Under the pieces are notes generated by a model. It made no database searches, was not told the origin of the DNA, and saw only the letters and a list, made by a program, of their open reading frames with translations. Source: Gammaproteobacteria bacterium (GTDB taxonomy: Bacteria > Pseudomonadota > Gammaproteobacteria > JAABTG01). Taken from it: DNA of 64,000 bases. Each line of letters begins with the position of its first letter. The stretch's first letter is position 1. A program made the translations under genes and the position numbers. This document shows positions 1 through 9,800 of this stretch, piece after piece. The stretch is taken from assembly GCA_017999615.1 (NCBI GenBank), contig JAGNLM010000002.1, positions 109,289 to 173,288 on the forward strand, given 5' to 3'.

Positions 1-217
1 GTTAGAGGTGGTGGAAAAACCAGAATGTCCCCATTTTTCCCATCACCCCCGTGCCCTCGCCTGGCCCGGGTACCCGGGTCATGGGGGAGCGTTAGAGGTG
101 GTGGAAAAACCAGAATGTCCCCATTTTTCCCATCACCCCCGTGCCCTCGCCTGGCCCGGGTACCCGGGTCATGGGGGAGCGTTAGAGGTGGTGGAAAAAC
201 CAGAATGTCCCCATTTT
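1..217. repeat. Tandem array of a 90-bp REP/MITE-like unit (2.4 copies)
   Basis: Positions 1-90 and 91-180 are identical 90-bp units; a third copy stops after about 37 bases at 217. Each full unit has a central 14-base palindrome CCCGGGTACCCGGG (65-78 and 155-168). Flanking it are near-complementary arms: TTTTTCCCATCACC on one side and GGTGGTGGAAAAACCAGAA, ending in TGTCCCC, on the other. The array is probably cut by the window edge. The same element occurs at 28730-28830. Short palindromes ending in GTCCCC/GGGGAC resemble REP elements mobilised by Y1-type (RAYT) transposases, but no transposase gene is present here. Confidence 0.9.
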
Positions 218-1278
218 CCCGAAAGGCGCAGGAGTGCCGCCCCGTCCAGCAACCCCTCCCGGCCCACGGGCGAGTCGGGCTCGAGACCCGCGCCGCTGCA
301 GCTCTCGCCCCCGGGCAGGACCACCTCGCGATTGGTGAGGCGCAGGACCGAGCCGTCCGAGAGCCGGAGATCGGTCTGGGAGCTGCACTTACCGAACGTC
401 CGCTCGCCCACGAGGCGGGCGGCTCCGTGATGGCGCAGCACCCCGGCGAAGACCTCGCCGGCGCTGGCCGTGCCGGGTCCGACCCAGAGCACGACGGACC
501 CACCCCGGACCTTGGTGCCCCCGGGCGCCGCGTACACCTGGCGCCGCCCCCCCCGGTCCCGGGTCTCGCCGAGGGGCGTGCCCTCGGGCAGGAACAGTCC
601 CGCGCTGTCGAGCGCCTCGAAGAGGTCCCCCCCGGGGCAGTCGCGCAGGTCCAGGACCAGGGGACCCCGCCCACCGGGCAGTCCCTGCACCGCCAGCGCG
701 AGCAGGGTCCGGGTCTCCCGGGTGACGAACCCGCGCACCCGGATGACGGGGTGACCGACCTCCTCCGCCGACTCCACCGAGAGGGCCCGGTAGGGCTCCC
801 GGGGCACCGTCAGCTCGCGCACCACCCCCCCTTCGCCCGCGGCCAGGGCGAGGCGCACGGTGCTCCCCGGGGCCCCCGCGAGCCGTCCCGCCGCCTCGCG
901 GAGCGAAAGCGCCGCTACCGGTTTGCCGTCGATGGACGCGAGAGCGACGGGCGCGGTCACCCCCTGCCGAGCGAGTGCCCCCTCACCGTAGGGCGCGAGC
1001 ACGAGGCGCTCACCCCACCGGGCGAGCGCCGCCCCGACCCCGACCCCGGCGTCATCCGCCTGCTCCCGGGCGTAGTCCGCTGCAGGGAACCAGCGCGCGT
1101 GGGGGTCGATGCGCCGCAGCCCCTCGGCGAGGCCGGAGGCCACCAGGCCCTCGAGGGCCGCCCCATCGGGGGCGTGGAGCCCGTGGCGCACGAAGGCCTG
1201 GCGGATCTCGTCGAGGGGAGGCCCGCCGGCGAGACCGACCGCGGGCGCCAGCAGCAAGGCCGCAGCCCAGGCGCGCAA
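169..1278 (-). CDS. Exported S41-family (C-terminal processing) serine protease
   Basis: The 369-residue product starts at TTG four bases after the upstream stop and begins with a signal peptide (about residues 1-17). A short N-terminal helical part and a PDZ-like segment (about 80-165) precede the S41 fold. The nucleophile motif TASAGE places Ser272; the general base is Lys297 in FGKCSS. Their 25-residue spacing equals that of the Tsp/Prc dyad, so the enzyme looks active in the periplasm. It is the last gene of the operon running from 14601. The natural C-terminus is lost: the last ~15 residues (KWGHSGFSTTSNAPP) and the TGA are read out of the repeat array. Whether it processes a partner from this operon is inference. 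Confidence 0.85.
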   Translation of the reverse strand: MRAWAAALLLAPAVGLAGGPPLDEIRQAFVRHGLHAPDGAALEGLVASGLAEGLRRIDPHARWFPAADYAREQADDAGVGVGAALARWGERLVLAPYGEGALARQGVTAPVALASIDGKPVAALSLREAAGRLAGAPGSTVRLALAAGEGGVVRELTVPREPYRALSVESAEEVGHPVIRVRGFVTRETRTLLALAVQGLPGGRGPLVLDLRDCPGGDLFEALDSAGLFLPEGTPLGETRDRGGRRQVYAAPGGTKVRGGSVVLWVGPGTASAGEVFAGVLRHHGAARLVGERTFGKCSSQTDLRLSDGSVLRLTNREVVLPGGESCSGAGLEPDSPVGREGLLDGAALLRLSGKWGHSGFSTTSNAPP

Positions 1279-1282
1279 GGCC

Positions 1283-1828
1283 TCAGCTGCCGAGCTTCAG
1301 GTACATGTCGGTGAGCAGCCGGTACTCCTCCTCCAGCTGCCGGCGCTGGGCCTCGAGCTGGGAGCGGCGAACGTCCTGCGGGCCGCTGCCGTCGCCCTCG
1401 AGCGCGTCGGCGCTGCTCGCCTTGGCCGCCTGCTTCACCTTGCCCTCCAGCTCCCGCGTTTGCCGCTGCAGTTCCGTGATCTGGGTCTGCTCCGCGGCGT
1501 CATCGGCCTTGAGCGTCTTGACCTTGTCGGAGAGCTTGCGGGTCTCGGTCTGCAGGCGGGAGATCTTCTGCTGCTCGGCCTTCAGGCGGCGTTCGGACTC
1601 GCCCTTGCGGGTCTCGAGTCCCGTCTTCTCGTTCTCGATGTCGGTCCGCGCCGCCTTCAGGCTCTCCAGGCTGTCCTGGCGGGTGCGCACGCGATCCTCG
1701 TACTTCCCGCTCGCGAGCCCCCCCAGGCCGCCGAGGAACCCGCCCTCCCGCGGGTTGTCGGTGGCACAGCCACCGCCCAGGGCGGCGACGAGCACCCCGG
1801 CGGCCGCCAGGCGGACCCGCCGGCTCAT
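1283..1828 (-). CDS. Coiled-coil outer-membrane lipoprotein
   Basis: This is a 181-residue lipoprotein. A signal peptide ends in the lipobox LGGGC (Cys about residue 21); the following Ala predicts Lol sorting to the outer membrane. After a Gly-rich spacer (GGFLGGLGGLASG) nearly the whole mature chain (about 45-175) is heptad-rich Lys/Glu/Gln coiled coil. Its ATG overlaps the TGA of the glycine-zipper lipoprotein upstream (ATGA), so the two are translationally coupled. I do not recognise a named family. Position and composition suggest a structural partner of the preceding lipoprotein and SUMF1 protein. Confidence 0.75.
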   Translation of the reverse strand: MSRRVRLAAAGVLVAALGGGCATDNPREGGFLGGLGGLASGKYEDRVRTRQDSLESLKAARTDIENEKTGLETRKGESERRLKAEQQKISRLQTETRKLSDKVKTLKADDAAEQTQITELQRQTRELEGKVKQAAKASSADALEGDGSGPQDVRRSQLEAQRRQLEEEYRLLTDMYLKLGS

Positions 1829-2496
1829 ACGGAGAGCCTTTCGTCGATGCGCGCGAGCTGGGCGGAGCCGCGGTGCAGGTTGTCGATGTTCGTCTGCAGC
1901 TCCTTCACCTGTTTCTCGAGGGACTTCACGTACGGGTCGTCCCCGCCGCGCTGTCCCCGCTCCTCCTTGGCGACGGCCACCTTGATCTCGTGCTCTTTGC
2001 GCAGCCCCTCTTCCAGGTCGCGGCTCTTCTGCATCTTGGCCTGAACGGTGTTGCGCTGGGCCAGCAGCTGGTCCCGGGTCGCCTGGCCCGAGCGGTAGCG
2101 CGTGGCGAGCTGCTTGGACTGGGTGTCGAGGCTGCTGATTTGTCCCCGCAGCTTCTCGTTGTAGGCGACCGCCTCCTGGTTGAGCGCCTCGGCCTGGGCG
2201 ATCTCCGCCTCCAGGAAGTCCTCCTCCCGGGCGTAGTTGGCCTTGCGCTTCGCGATCTCGTTGCCCGCGAGGTAGCCGACCCCGGCACCCAGCGCCGCGC
2301 CGATGAGCGCGCCCTTCTTGTCGCCCGCGGCGGCCCCGATGAGGCCGCCCACCAGCGCGCCGAGGAGCGAGCCCTGGACCCGCGTCGCCGTCTGGTCGTC
2401 ACCGGACGACGAATCCGGGCGCTCGGTCCCGTTCGTTGCCACGCAGCCGCTCAGCAGGGCGGCCACCAGGACTGCGGAAACACTCCGGCTGATCAT
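1825..2496 (-). CDS. tagQ: Glycine-zipper lipoprotein, TagQ-like by position
   Basis: The start is ATG at 2496, preceded by CAGGAGCG; the frame is open further upstream but has no lipobox there. The 223-residue product has lipobox LLSGC (Cys about residue 18). A glycine-zipper segment follows (GALVGGLIGAAAGDKKGAL, about 45-85), able to insert in or pack against a membrane, and then a long coiled coil (about 90-215). It follows the SUMF1-like gene exactly where TagQ follows TagR in the Pseudomonas H1 type VI locus; TagQ is an outer-membrane lipoprotein there. I see no sequence-level proof of TagQ homology, so the symbol rests on context and lipoprotein character. Confidence 0.65.
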   Translation of the reverse strand: MISRSVSAVLVAALLSGCVATNGTERPDSSSGDDQTATRVQGSLLGALVGGLIGAAAGDKKGALIGAALGAGVGYLAGNEIAKRKANYAREEDFLEAEIAQAEALNQEAVAYNEKLRGQISSLDTQSKQLATRYRSGQATRDQLLAQRNTVQAKMQKSRDLEEGLRKEHEIKVAVAKEERGQRGGDDPYVKSLEKQVKELQTNIDNLHRGSAQLARIDERLSV

Positions 2497-2587
2497 CGAT
2501 TCGCTCCTGTTGCTTGCTCGAGCCGCGCTGCGGCTGCACGCGCTCTCTCGGCCTTTGACCATCGTTCGGAACGGGGTTCCCGCCGCA

Positions 2588-4252
2588 TCAATCGGCGAAG
2601 CCCTGGAAGGCCTGCTCGAAGTCGGCCCGCCAGCGCTCGGGCTCGACCCGCCGCTGCGCGTTGAAATCGCGCACGTGCGCGGCCAGCAGCTCCGTCGTCT
2701 TCGCCTCCCTCGGCAGTAGCGGTTTGGCCTGAAGGGCCTTGAGGGCCGCCTCGTAGTAGGCCTCACCGTAACCGCCAAGGGCCGCGACCTTCTCCCCGTA
2801 GGCCTGGAACTGCTGGTCTGCGGACACCTTGAGCTCGCGCATGGTCTTCTGGATGGCGTCCACCTGCTCCTGGTAGCGGGTCGACATCTGGGCGAGCTTG
2901 CGGGCGCTCTCCAGGCCCTCGCCCATCTTCGCCAGGCGGGTCAGGTGCGCGCTCAGGTTCACCCCGTTGCGGGCCGCGTCCTGGGCGACGCTGCGTGCCC
3001 CCTCCCGCTGGGCCACCTCGAGCTGCTGGCGGGCATTGTCCACGTAGTGCTGGAGCTGGGCCAGGGGCTCGGCCAGCTGCGGGTTCTGGGCGGCAAGCCG
3101 CTGCAGGATCGGGTCGGCAGTGCCGAGCTGGCTCGCCGCCTGGGCGACGGCGTTGTCGAGCGTGCGGCCCACCGGCATGCTGGAGCGCACCGATTTCTTG
3201 TAGTCGGCGTACTCCTGCTCCAGGGACCGGCGGACCTCCGAGCTCACCACCACGTTGGACCCGATGGCAAGCCGGGTCCCGGTGTTGAAGCTGCGCCGCT
3301 CCTCCATCGCCTTCGTGTCCGGGTTCCACGCCCAGGCGTCGAGCTCCGCGCGGTTGGAGGAGCGCACGTCCCGGTCCGGGGTCGACACGCTCGCCCCGCG
3401 CACCGGCACGCCCCCGGGCTTGCCCTGCCAGATCTCGGGCAGGAACACCCCGCTCACCACCTCCTGCACGTTGCCGTACAGGTCGTGCAGGCCGAGGGCG
3501 TTCGGTTTGCGCAGGCCGACGGGACGGACCTTGTGCTTGGCATTGCCGAGCGTCCACGCGTGCTCGTTCAGCTCGCCCGGCGCGAACGGCAGGCGCTGGT
3601 CGAAGGTGCCGGCGGCAAGGGCCGGCTGCCCGCCCCGTGCGGCGTACTCCCACTCCGCCTCGGTGGGCAGGCGCACGAACCCCGGGACACCCGCCACCCG
3701 CGGGATCCCCGCCACGCGCTCCGGGTGAGCGGGGTCGAAGAGCCACTGGTTGTAGCGGTGCAGGAACTCCTGCAGGGCCCGGTGGCCGACGTAGGCGAGG
3801 GGCATCTTCAGGGCCTCCTCCCGCTCCTGGCCCTGGAGGGATGGCAACTGGCGGTCCGCGGGGTCGCCCGAGAGCTCCGCCAGACGGTCGAGCCCCATCA
3901 CCGCCGCGAACTGTCCCTTGGTGAGCTCGTACTTGCCGAGGTAGGCGAGCCAGCGCTCACCCCCCTCGGCCGGGAACGAGCCACTCACCTGGGTGCGCTG
4001 CAGCCCTTCGAAGGGTCCACCGCCCGCGTCGCCCACCTGCACCACGCGGGCCGGGTCGGCCCAGAAGCCCTTGCCCGGCACCGCTACGGCCCGGAACACG
4101 GCCTCCGCGCCCCCCGGCATGGGCAACACCTGATCGCCCTCGAGCGGCTTCGGGTTCCAGGGGGTCTCCGCCGGCGCCCCCGCCGGGGCGCCGAGCGCCG
4201 GTGCACAGAGAAGGGAAAGGGCCAGCCAGGCGGCCCGGTTTCTATTCTTCAC
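2588..4252 (-). CDS. tagR: Periplasmic SUMF1/FGE-fold protein, TagR-like
   Basis: The GTG at 4252 overlaps the permease stop by 11 bases and has GGAGG eight bases upstream. The 554-residue product has a signal peptide (about 1-23). A formylglycine-generating-enzyme/SUMF1-like domain follows (about 60-330), with LPTEAEWEYA at 195-204 and the late GLHDLYGNVQEVV motif; the C-terminal part is helical coiled coil (about 335-480). The mature chain contains no cysteine, so the copper/Cys chemistry of true FGE is impossible and the fold must serve as a binding module. TagR of the P. aeruginosa threonine-phosphorylation pathway is a periplasmic protein of this fold, and the neighbours here are TagS- and TagT-like. 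Confidence 0.8.
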   Translation of the reverse strand: MKNRNRAAWLALSLLCAPALGAPAGAPAETPWNPKPLEGDQVLPMPGGAEAVFRAVAVPGKGFWADPARVVQVGDAGGGPFEGLQRTQVSGSFPAEGGERWLAYLGKYELTKGQFAAVMGLDRLAELSGDPADRQLPSLQGQEREEALKMPLAYVGHRALQEFLHRYNQWLFDPAHPERVAGIPRVAGVPGFVRLPTEAEWEYAARGGQPALAAGTFDQRLPFAPGELNEHAWTLGNAKHKVRPVGLRKPNALGLHDLYGNVQEVVSGVFLPEIWQGKPGGVPVRGASVSTPDRDVRSSNRAELDAWAWNPDTKAMEERRSFNTGTRLAIGSNVVVSSEVRRSLEQEYADYKKSVRSSMPVGRTLDNAVAQAASQLGTADPILQRLAAQNPQLAEPLAQLQHYVDNARQQLEVAQREGARSVAQDAARNGVNLSAHLTRLAKMGEGLESARKLAQMSTRYQEQVDAIQKTMRELKVSADQQFQAYGEKVAALGGYGEAYYEAALKALQAKPLLPREAKTTELLAAHVRDFNAQRRVEPERWRADFEQAFQGFAD

Positions 4253-6068
4253 GAATGGCCTCCGCAGGGTCGATCCGGGTCGCCTCCCAGGCCGCGAGCA
4301 CGGAGCTCGCCGCGGCCACCGCCAGCACCGCAGCCGCGGCGCCGTACAGGGTCCCGGCGGGCAGCGAGCAGATCCGCTGACCGAGGTCCAGGTCCGCGGC
4401 GAAGGCGTGGTTGATGAGGCTTGCGAGCACCCCATAGGCGGCGAGCGCGAGGACGAGGCCCATGGCGGCGAGCGCGCTGCCCTGGTAGACGGGGAAGAAG
4501 AAGACGTCGGGGCGCGTCAGTCCCACGAGGCGCAGGATCGCCAGGTCGCGGCGCTTGCGCTGCACCGCGGCGTAGAGGCTCGCCACCAGGACGGCCGCCC
4601 CACCGGCCACCCCGAGGCTCGCCACCAGCCAGAAGAGGCGCGCGAGCCCGCGGTCCAGGACCTGGATCCGGCGGATGTCGTCAACCCGGGCGGAGACCTC
4701 CACCCCTTCCGACCCCAGCCGCCGCACCAGCTCGGGGACGTCGTCGATGGCCCGGGCGTACAGCCGGAACCCGCGGTAGCCGCCGCGGGCCGCCGTGAAG
4801 CCCTCGCCGTCGAATGCGATGGGCCGTTGCAGGCCGGTGCGCAGCACGCCGAGGAGCTCCGCAGGCAGGTAGGCCCGGCCGGTGGCCGGCCCGGTTCCGG
4901 CGACCCGCACCGGGAAGCGCAGCTCCGCGACCCCGTGTGCGGCGAGCTCGAGTCCCGCGCCCCCCCCACCGGCGCTCTCCGGGGGCAGCCAGGCCTGGCG
5001 CAGACGGGCCCCGTCGCCGGTCGCCTCCAGCCCCCCCCAGGGCGGCGCGGGGACCCCGAGGCGGCCCGCCTGCTCCGGCGTGAGCGAGAGCCCCACCGCC
5101 GGGGCCGGCAGCCCCTGGAGTCCGAGCTCGCGGGTCTCCACCTCCGGGAGCAGGATAGCCCCCAGCCCCCGGAGCTTGCGCCGCAGGGCCTCCAGGGTGG
5201 ACGCGCCGACCGCGCCCCCGGGGGCCGTGAGCCGGTACGCCTGCCACCCGGCGGGCAGGTCCCAGCCGAAACGCCCACGCACGGCCGCGGCGTCGAGGTC
5301 CTCCACGAACCCGAGGCCGGTGTTGACCACGAGGCCCGAGCGGGCGACGGGGTCGAGCGCCGCCTCCAGCAGCACCAGGACGCCGTCGTAGGTGGGTGCC
5401 GGGCGCGGCACCTCGCCGGCCCAGCCGCGGGCCGCAATCGCCTGTCCCTCCTTGTAGGCCTCCACGTCGAGCACGAAACCGAGCGGGGCATAGACGCGCG
5501 GGAGCGTCCCGCCGCGGGGGTCGAGCACAGCGGCCACCCGCAGCGACGCCGCTCCTTGCTCGGCCACGCCGCCGCGCGTGCGGGTCGCCCGGACCTCGAG
5601 CCCATCGCCGGCACCGGCCCCGAGCTGGGCCGCCGCGGCGGCGGTCAGCACGGCCTCGCCCTCCCCGGGGATGACCCCCCCGTTCTCCAGCAGGAGCGGG
5701 TCGCCGGGTGCCGTAGGGATCAGGTCCAGGGTCTGCAGCTTGCCCGTGCGCGGGTGCAGGACGCCGAGGATGGACGACGCCGGCAGGATGGTCGGCAACA
5801 GGAAGCCGACCCCCCGCTCCGTCCCCAGGCGCTCGAGCCACTGCGGTGCGTACTCGCGGGTCTGAGTCGGGCGGACCTCCCGGTACACCGGGTCCTGCAC
5901 CAGGCGGTCGCGCAGGGTGGCCACCGTGCCGTGCTTGAGGCCCTGGAGGATGAGCAGCGGGGCCACCACCGCCGCCACGGCGATCACCAGGCAGAGGGTC
6001 AGGATCCACTCGTGGCGCAGGTCCGCCATCGCGAGCCCCGGGACCAGCCGGACGACGCGCGTGCTCAT
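4242..6068 (-). CDS. tagS: FtsX/MacB-type ABC transporter permease, TagS-like
   Basis: ATG at 6068 overlaps the ATPase stop (ATGA). The 608-residue product has one membrane segment near the N-terminus (about 20-42), a large periplasmic domain (about 45-475), and three membrane segments at the C-terminus with the FtsX-like VASLYAAVQRKRRDLAILRLVG stretch. This is the topology of type VII ABC (MacB/LolCE/FtsX) proteins, which transmit cytoplasmic ATP hydrolysis to periplasmic partners and need not move a substrate across the inner membrane. It sits between its ATPase and the TagR-like protein, as TagS does. Confidence 0.85.
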   Translation of the reverse strand: MSTRVVRLVPGLAMADLRHEWILTLCLVIAVAAVVAPLLILQGLKHGTVATLRDRLVQDPVYREVRPTQTREYAPQWLERLGTERGVGFLLPTILPASSILGVLHPRTGKLQTLDLIPTAPGDPLLLENGGVIPGEGEAVLTAAAAAQLGAGAGDGLEVRATRTRGGVAEQGAASLRVAAVLDPRGGTLPRVYAPLGFVLDVEAYKEGQAIAARGWAGEVPRPAPTYDGVLVLLEAALDPVARSGLVVNTGLGFVEDLDAAAVRGRFGWDLPAGWQAYRLTAPGGAVGASTLEALRRKLRGLGAILLPEVETRELGLQGLPAPAVGLSLTPEQAGRLGVPAPPWGGLEATGDGARLRQAWLPPESAGGGGAGLELAAHGVAELRFPVRVAGTGPATGRAYLPAELLGVLRTGLQRPIAFDGEGFTAARGGYRGFRLYARAIDDVPELVRRLGSEGVEVSARVDDIRRIQVLDRGLARLFWLVASLGVAGGAAVLVASLYAAVQRKRRDLAILRLVGLTRPDVFFFPVYQGSALAAMGLVLALAAYGVLASLINHAFAADLDLGQRICSLPAGTLYGAAAAVLAVAAASSVLAAWEATRIDPAEAIREE

Positions 6069-6829
6069 GCGGGCCCGCACACCGATTCGACCAGGCTCGG
6101 GGAGATGGCACCCAGGGTGCACCGGTAGGTACGGTCGGCGACGTCCCGCACCAGGTCCAGGTCGTGGGTGACCATCACGATGGCAGTCCCGAGCACCTGG
6201 GCGACCGACCGGAAGTCCGCCACCACCGCGCGGGCCCGGGACTTGTCCACCGCCGCGGTGGGCTCGTCCGCCAGCACCAGGGCGGGGCGGTGCAGCAGGG
6301 CGCGGAGCACGGCGACCCGCTGCCGCTCGCCTCCGGAGAGCCGGTGGGGGTGCCGGTCGAGGAGCCGGCCGATCCCCATGCGCTCCGCCGCGCCGGCGAT
6401 CGCGGCATCCTCCCGGTAGCGGCCGTTCATCTTCAGGGGCAGGGCGAGATTGCCCCGCACCGTGAGGAAGGGCAGGAGACCGCCAGTCTGCAGCACGTAG
6501 CCGAGCCGCTCCCGGCGCAACCGGGCGAGGCGGCCCTCGCGCCCCTGCTGCCAGAGCGCCATCACGTCGGTGACCTCGTTCCCGAGGCGGACGCGGAAGC
6601 TCTCCGCGGCGCTCGGGCGCAGCACCAGAGCGAGCATGTCGAGCAGCGTGCTCTTGCCCGAGCCGCTGTCCCCGACCAGGGCGACGAACTCCCCCGGATG
6701 CACCTCGAACCGGGGAACGCGCAGCCGGAAGCCCGTCCCGCCGTGCTCGCGCTCGCGCGTGAGCCCCCTCATCTCGACCAGGGGAGAACGGGCCTGCGCG
6801 TCGGGCGTGGCGCGCACCTCAAGGCGCAT
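6065..6829 (-). CDS. tagT: ABC transporter ATPase, TagT-like
   Basis: I place the start at ATG 6829, 11 bases inside the end of the upstream gene; a longer frame upstream has no signal. The 254-residue protein has a complete ABC core: Walker A GDSGSGKST (Lys59), signature LSGGERQR, and Walker B LVLADEPT followed by VTHD. It is of the LolD/MacB type that partners FtsX-like permeases, and its ATGA overlap with the permease gene marks them as one complex at the inner membrane. Confidence 0.9.
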   Translation of the reverse strand: MRLEVRATPDAQARSPLVEMRGLTREREHGGTGFRLRVPRFEVHPGEFVALVGDSGSGKSTLLDMLALVLRPSAAESFRVRLGNEVTDVMALWQQGREGRLARLRRERLGYVLQTGGLLPFLTVRGNLALPLKMNGRYREDAAIAGAAERMGIGRLLDRHPHRLSGGERQRVAVLRALLHRPALVLADEPTAAVDKSRARAVVADFRSVAQVLGTAIVMVTHDLDLVRDVADRTYRCTLGAISPSLVESVCGPA

Positions 6830-9800
6830 GGGCGGCGGGCAGTCGCTGGGGTGGGTCAAGCAGGAGGCGGCGCATTCCGGCGAGGACGGCCGCCGCGTCT
6901 GCCGGGGCGTTCGCCATGGCGCTGAAGACCTCGAGCGCGCGCAGGCGCTCCTCCTCCGTCGGCGCCGGCTGGCCCGCCTGGCGCTGCGCCATCGCCTGGT
7001 ACTTCTCGTCGAGGGTCGCACCGGGAAGCGAGGCGAGAGTCGCCGACATCTGGGACTCCAGCGTGCGGGACATCTCCTGCATCTGCGTGCGGACACCGTC
7101 CCGGGCACCGGGCTCGGGACCTGGAACCGCAACGACCACCGTGGTCATTCCCACGCTCACCAGTTCGCGGGTCTCGCCGTCGTAGAGCAGCACGCGCACG
7201 AGCCCGCTGTCGCGCGCCTCGTACCGGCGCGTCACCCGGGGCACCTCGGTACGCTGCACCTGCTCCGTGTCGCTGAACTCCCAGACGAACACCGGCCGCT
7301 TCGGCATCCTCAGGGGCGGAAGGCCGGCCTGAATGGCGACCTCGTCCCCTGCCAGGGTGAATACCACTATGGGCATGCGCAGCGCGAGGGGCGCCGCACC
7401 GATGGTGAGCGTGTAGTCGCCCCCCTTGGCGTCGTCTGCATTGGCGACCAGCACGTAGATGCCGTCCTTCGGACGCACCGTGACGGTCACGATGCGATTC
7501 TGGTCGCTGAACGTCGCCACCGGAGCAAGGGCGCTGTCCGCGCGGCGATCACCGGACAGGACGTGCACGCTGGCGCGTTTGTATCCGTCAAGCGGACCTT
7601 CAAGGCGCAGCGGCACGGACCGGGTCTTCCCGGCGGGGACCTGGACCTGCAGACCCCAGGCCTTGGCACGGTGCCCCGCCTTGAGGCTCATCGTCAGTTT
7701 CCCGGTCTCAGACTCGGACTCGCGCAGGAGCGCCCAGGCCGTCATCGCCTCCGCCGGCACCGAGCCGTTGTCGTTCGCTGGCATACCGCTGTCCGGGTGG
7801 AACAGCGTGTGCGCCACGAACTCGTGGAAGTGCGGGTTCAGCCCCTTGCGGTGGGCGCCCTGAAGGTACTCGGACAGGGGATAGAGCACGTCGTGGAGGT
7901 TCCACCAATCGGCGTTCGCCACGGACTCCCACATCGCCTTGAGCTGCTTGCCCGGGTCGCCGGAACGGCCCAAGAGGAAGTCGACGAAGTGCGCGGCCTG
8001 GTAGGCGTGCTCGTCGGCCGTCGCGGTGATGTCGGCGCTGAAGAACTTCGGTTTCACGGTGCGGCTCGGACGGGACTCCTTCCAGACCACGACGTCGCTG
8101 GCGTAGTCCGCCGTGGCGTCGCACCACCAGTCCGCGAACGTCATTCCTCCGATGTCCCAGTAGTACTCGTTCTGCACCGCGTGGAAGAGCTCGTGGGCGG
8201 CCACGCGGCGCAACAGACTGTGCCCCGTGCTGCTCGCCCCCACGTGGATCAGCCCCGAGGCCTTGTCACGGAAGTCCTGCTCACCAAGCGTATTCTCCAC
8301 CAGCACCTGGATGGGCGGCGCGGGCATCTTGAAGCCCGACTCCCGGTAGCGGGCATAGGCATGGTTCAGGTAGGCGCCGAGGTCGCGCAGGAACACCGGC
8401 AGCTTGGGGTCCGAGAGGTAGCTGGGCAGACCGCTGGGAAAGAGCCTGGCGAGGTTTCCGTCGCCCGTATAGATGACCTTGCTTGCCCAGGCCTCCGCCG
8501 TGTTCTCCTTCGGTGGCGTGAATAGCTCACGGTCGTACGCCACCTCGAAATCGCCCAGCGTGATGACACCGTAGCCGAGCGTCTTCATGAACCAACCGAA
8601 TGCGGTGAGGTGCCGGGTCTGAACGGTCACCACGCGCCGGGCGGCGTCGACGTGCGCCGGGAGAACGACCCACTGCCCGTAGTCCTCGTTCCACCAGGCC
8701 ACCTGCAGCGCGCTCGCGCCCGGGACCCCGGCCGGGATCGCAAGGTCCGCGTAGCTCAGCTCCAGGGTCACCGGCTGGCGAAATCGGCTCTGGCCGGTCA
8801 CCGCGACGTCGAGTGCCGCGACGGGCTTCAGCGCACCGTAGGGTGCCGGGGGCGGGTCGGCAACCCGCGAAATCACGATCTCCGCGGGCTTGCTCAGGCT
8901 ACCGGCAGGGAACTGGACGGCGAGGTTGCCGTGGCGGGCGGTCGCCGGCCCTGCCGTCGTGTCGAGCGCCTGACGTGCGAGGGGCTCCAGGCGAAGGGGT
9001 GCGCGGGCCTTCGGAGGCGCATCGTCCGGCGGCGCGCCGTCGACCACTGCAGGCCCGACCGCGACGGGTTGAGGCGCCGGCACCGCCGGCTCGGCGGCTG
9101 GCGGCGGCTGGACGGGTGGCGCGGGTGTCGCGGGTGTCGCGGCTGTCGCGGCTGTCGCGGCTGTCGCGGCTGGCGTGCGGGCGGCCGGGGCCCCGCCGGG
9201 TTGCCCGGCCGCGGGACCGGTGGCGCAGCGGGGCCGCTGCTCGGCCGAGGGCGCCAGCACGAAGACCATGTCCTGGTAGCGATCAGAAACGTAGAGCTGA
9301 CCGCTCGCGTCGACGGTCAGGTCGGTGACGTGCCGAAGGCGCGCCGGACCGCCCGCCCCGTCCTCGCCGCCGAACAGCAGCGGGCCGACCTGGACGAGGA
9401 AGCGCCCGGACGGGTCGTATTTGCGCACCACGCCGTCGTTGTCGCCCACGTAGAGATTGCCGTCCCCGTCGGCGGTGATCGATTCCGGGGTGAAGCCGTC
9501 CACGGTCTTCTCGGACAGGGGCACGGCCGTCACACCCACGACGGACCAGTCGCCCAGCGGCCCGCCGTCGGGGCCGTGCCGATGCACGCGCCCCTTGTCC
9601 CGGTCGATCCAGCTGATGAACCCGCGGGGGTCCACCGCGACCCGCCCCGGGATCGCCGGCCACGCCGCGAGGCGGCTGCCCTCGGGCGAGACACGCCTCA
9701 GGCCCTTGCGGTCGACGACGTACAGCGACCCGTCGGGAGCGAGATGGAGCTTGTCCGCGTCGAACAGCTCGTTCAGCTCGCCCGGGGGCCGGCCGTCGCC

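Noticed and set aside
1-217. CRISPR array
   Set aside because: The 90-bp units are identical throughout with no unique spacers and the unit is too long for a CRISPR repeat; it is a tandem palindromic element.
3937-4252. SUMF1 protein as an active formylglycine-generating enzyme for a sulfatase
   Set aside because: No cysteine in the mature chain and no sulfatase gene in the window; the TagR-like role fits better.
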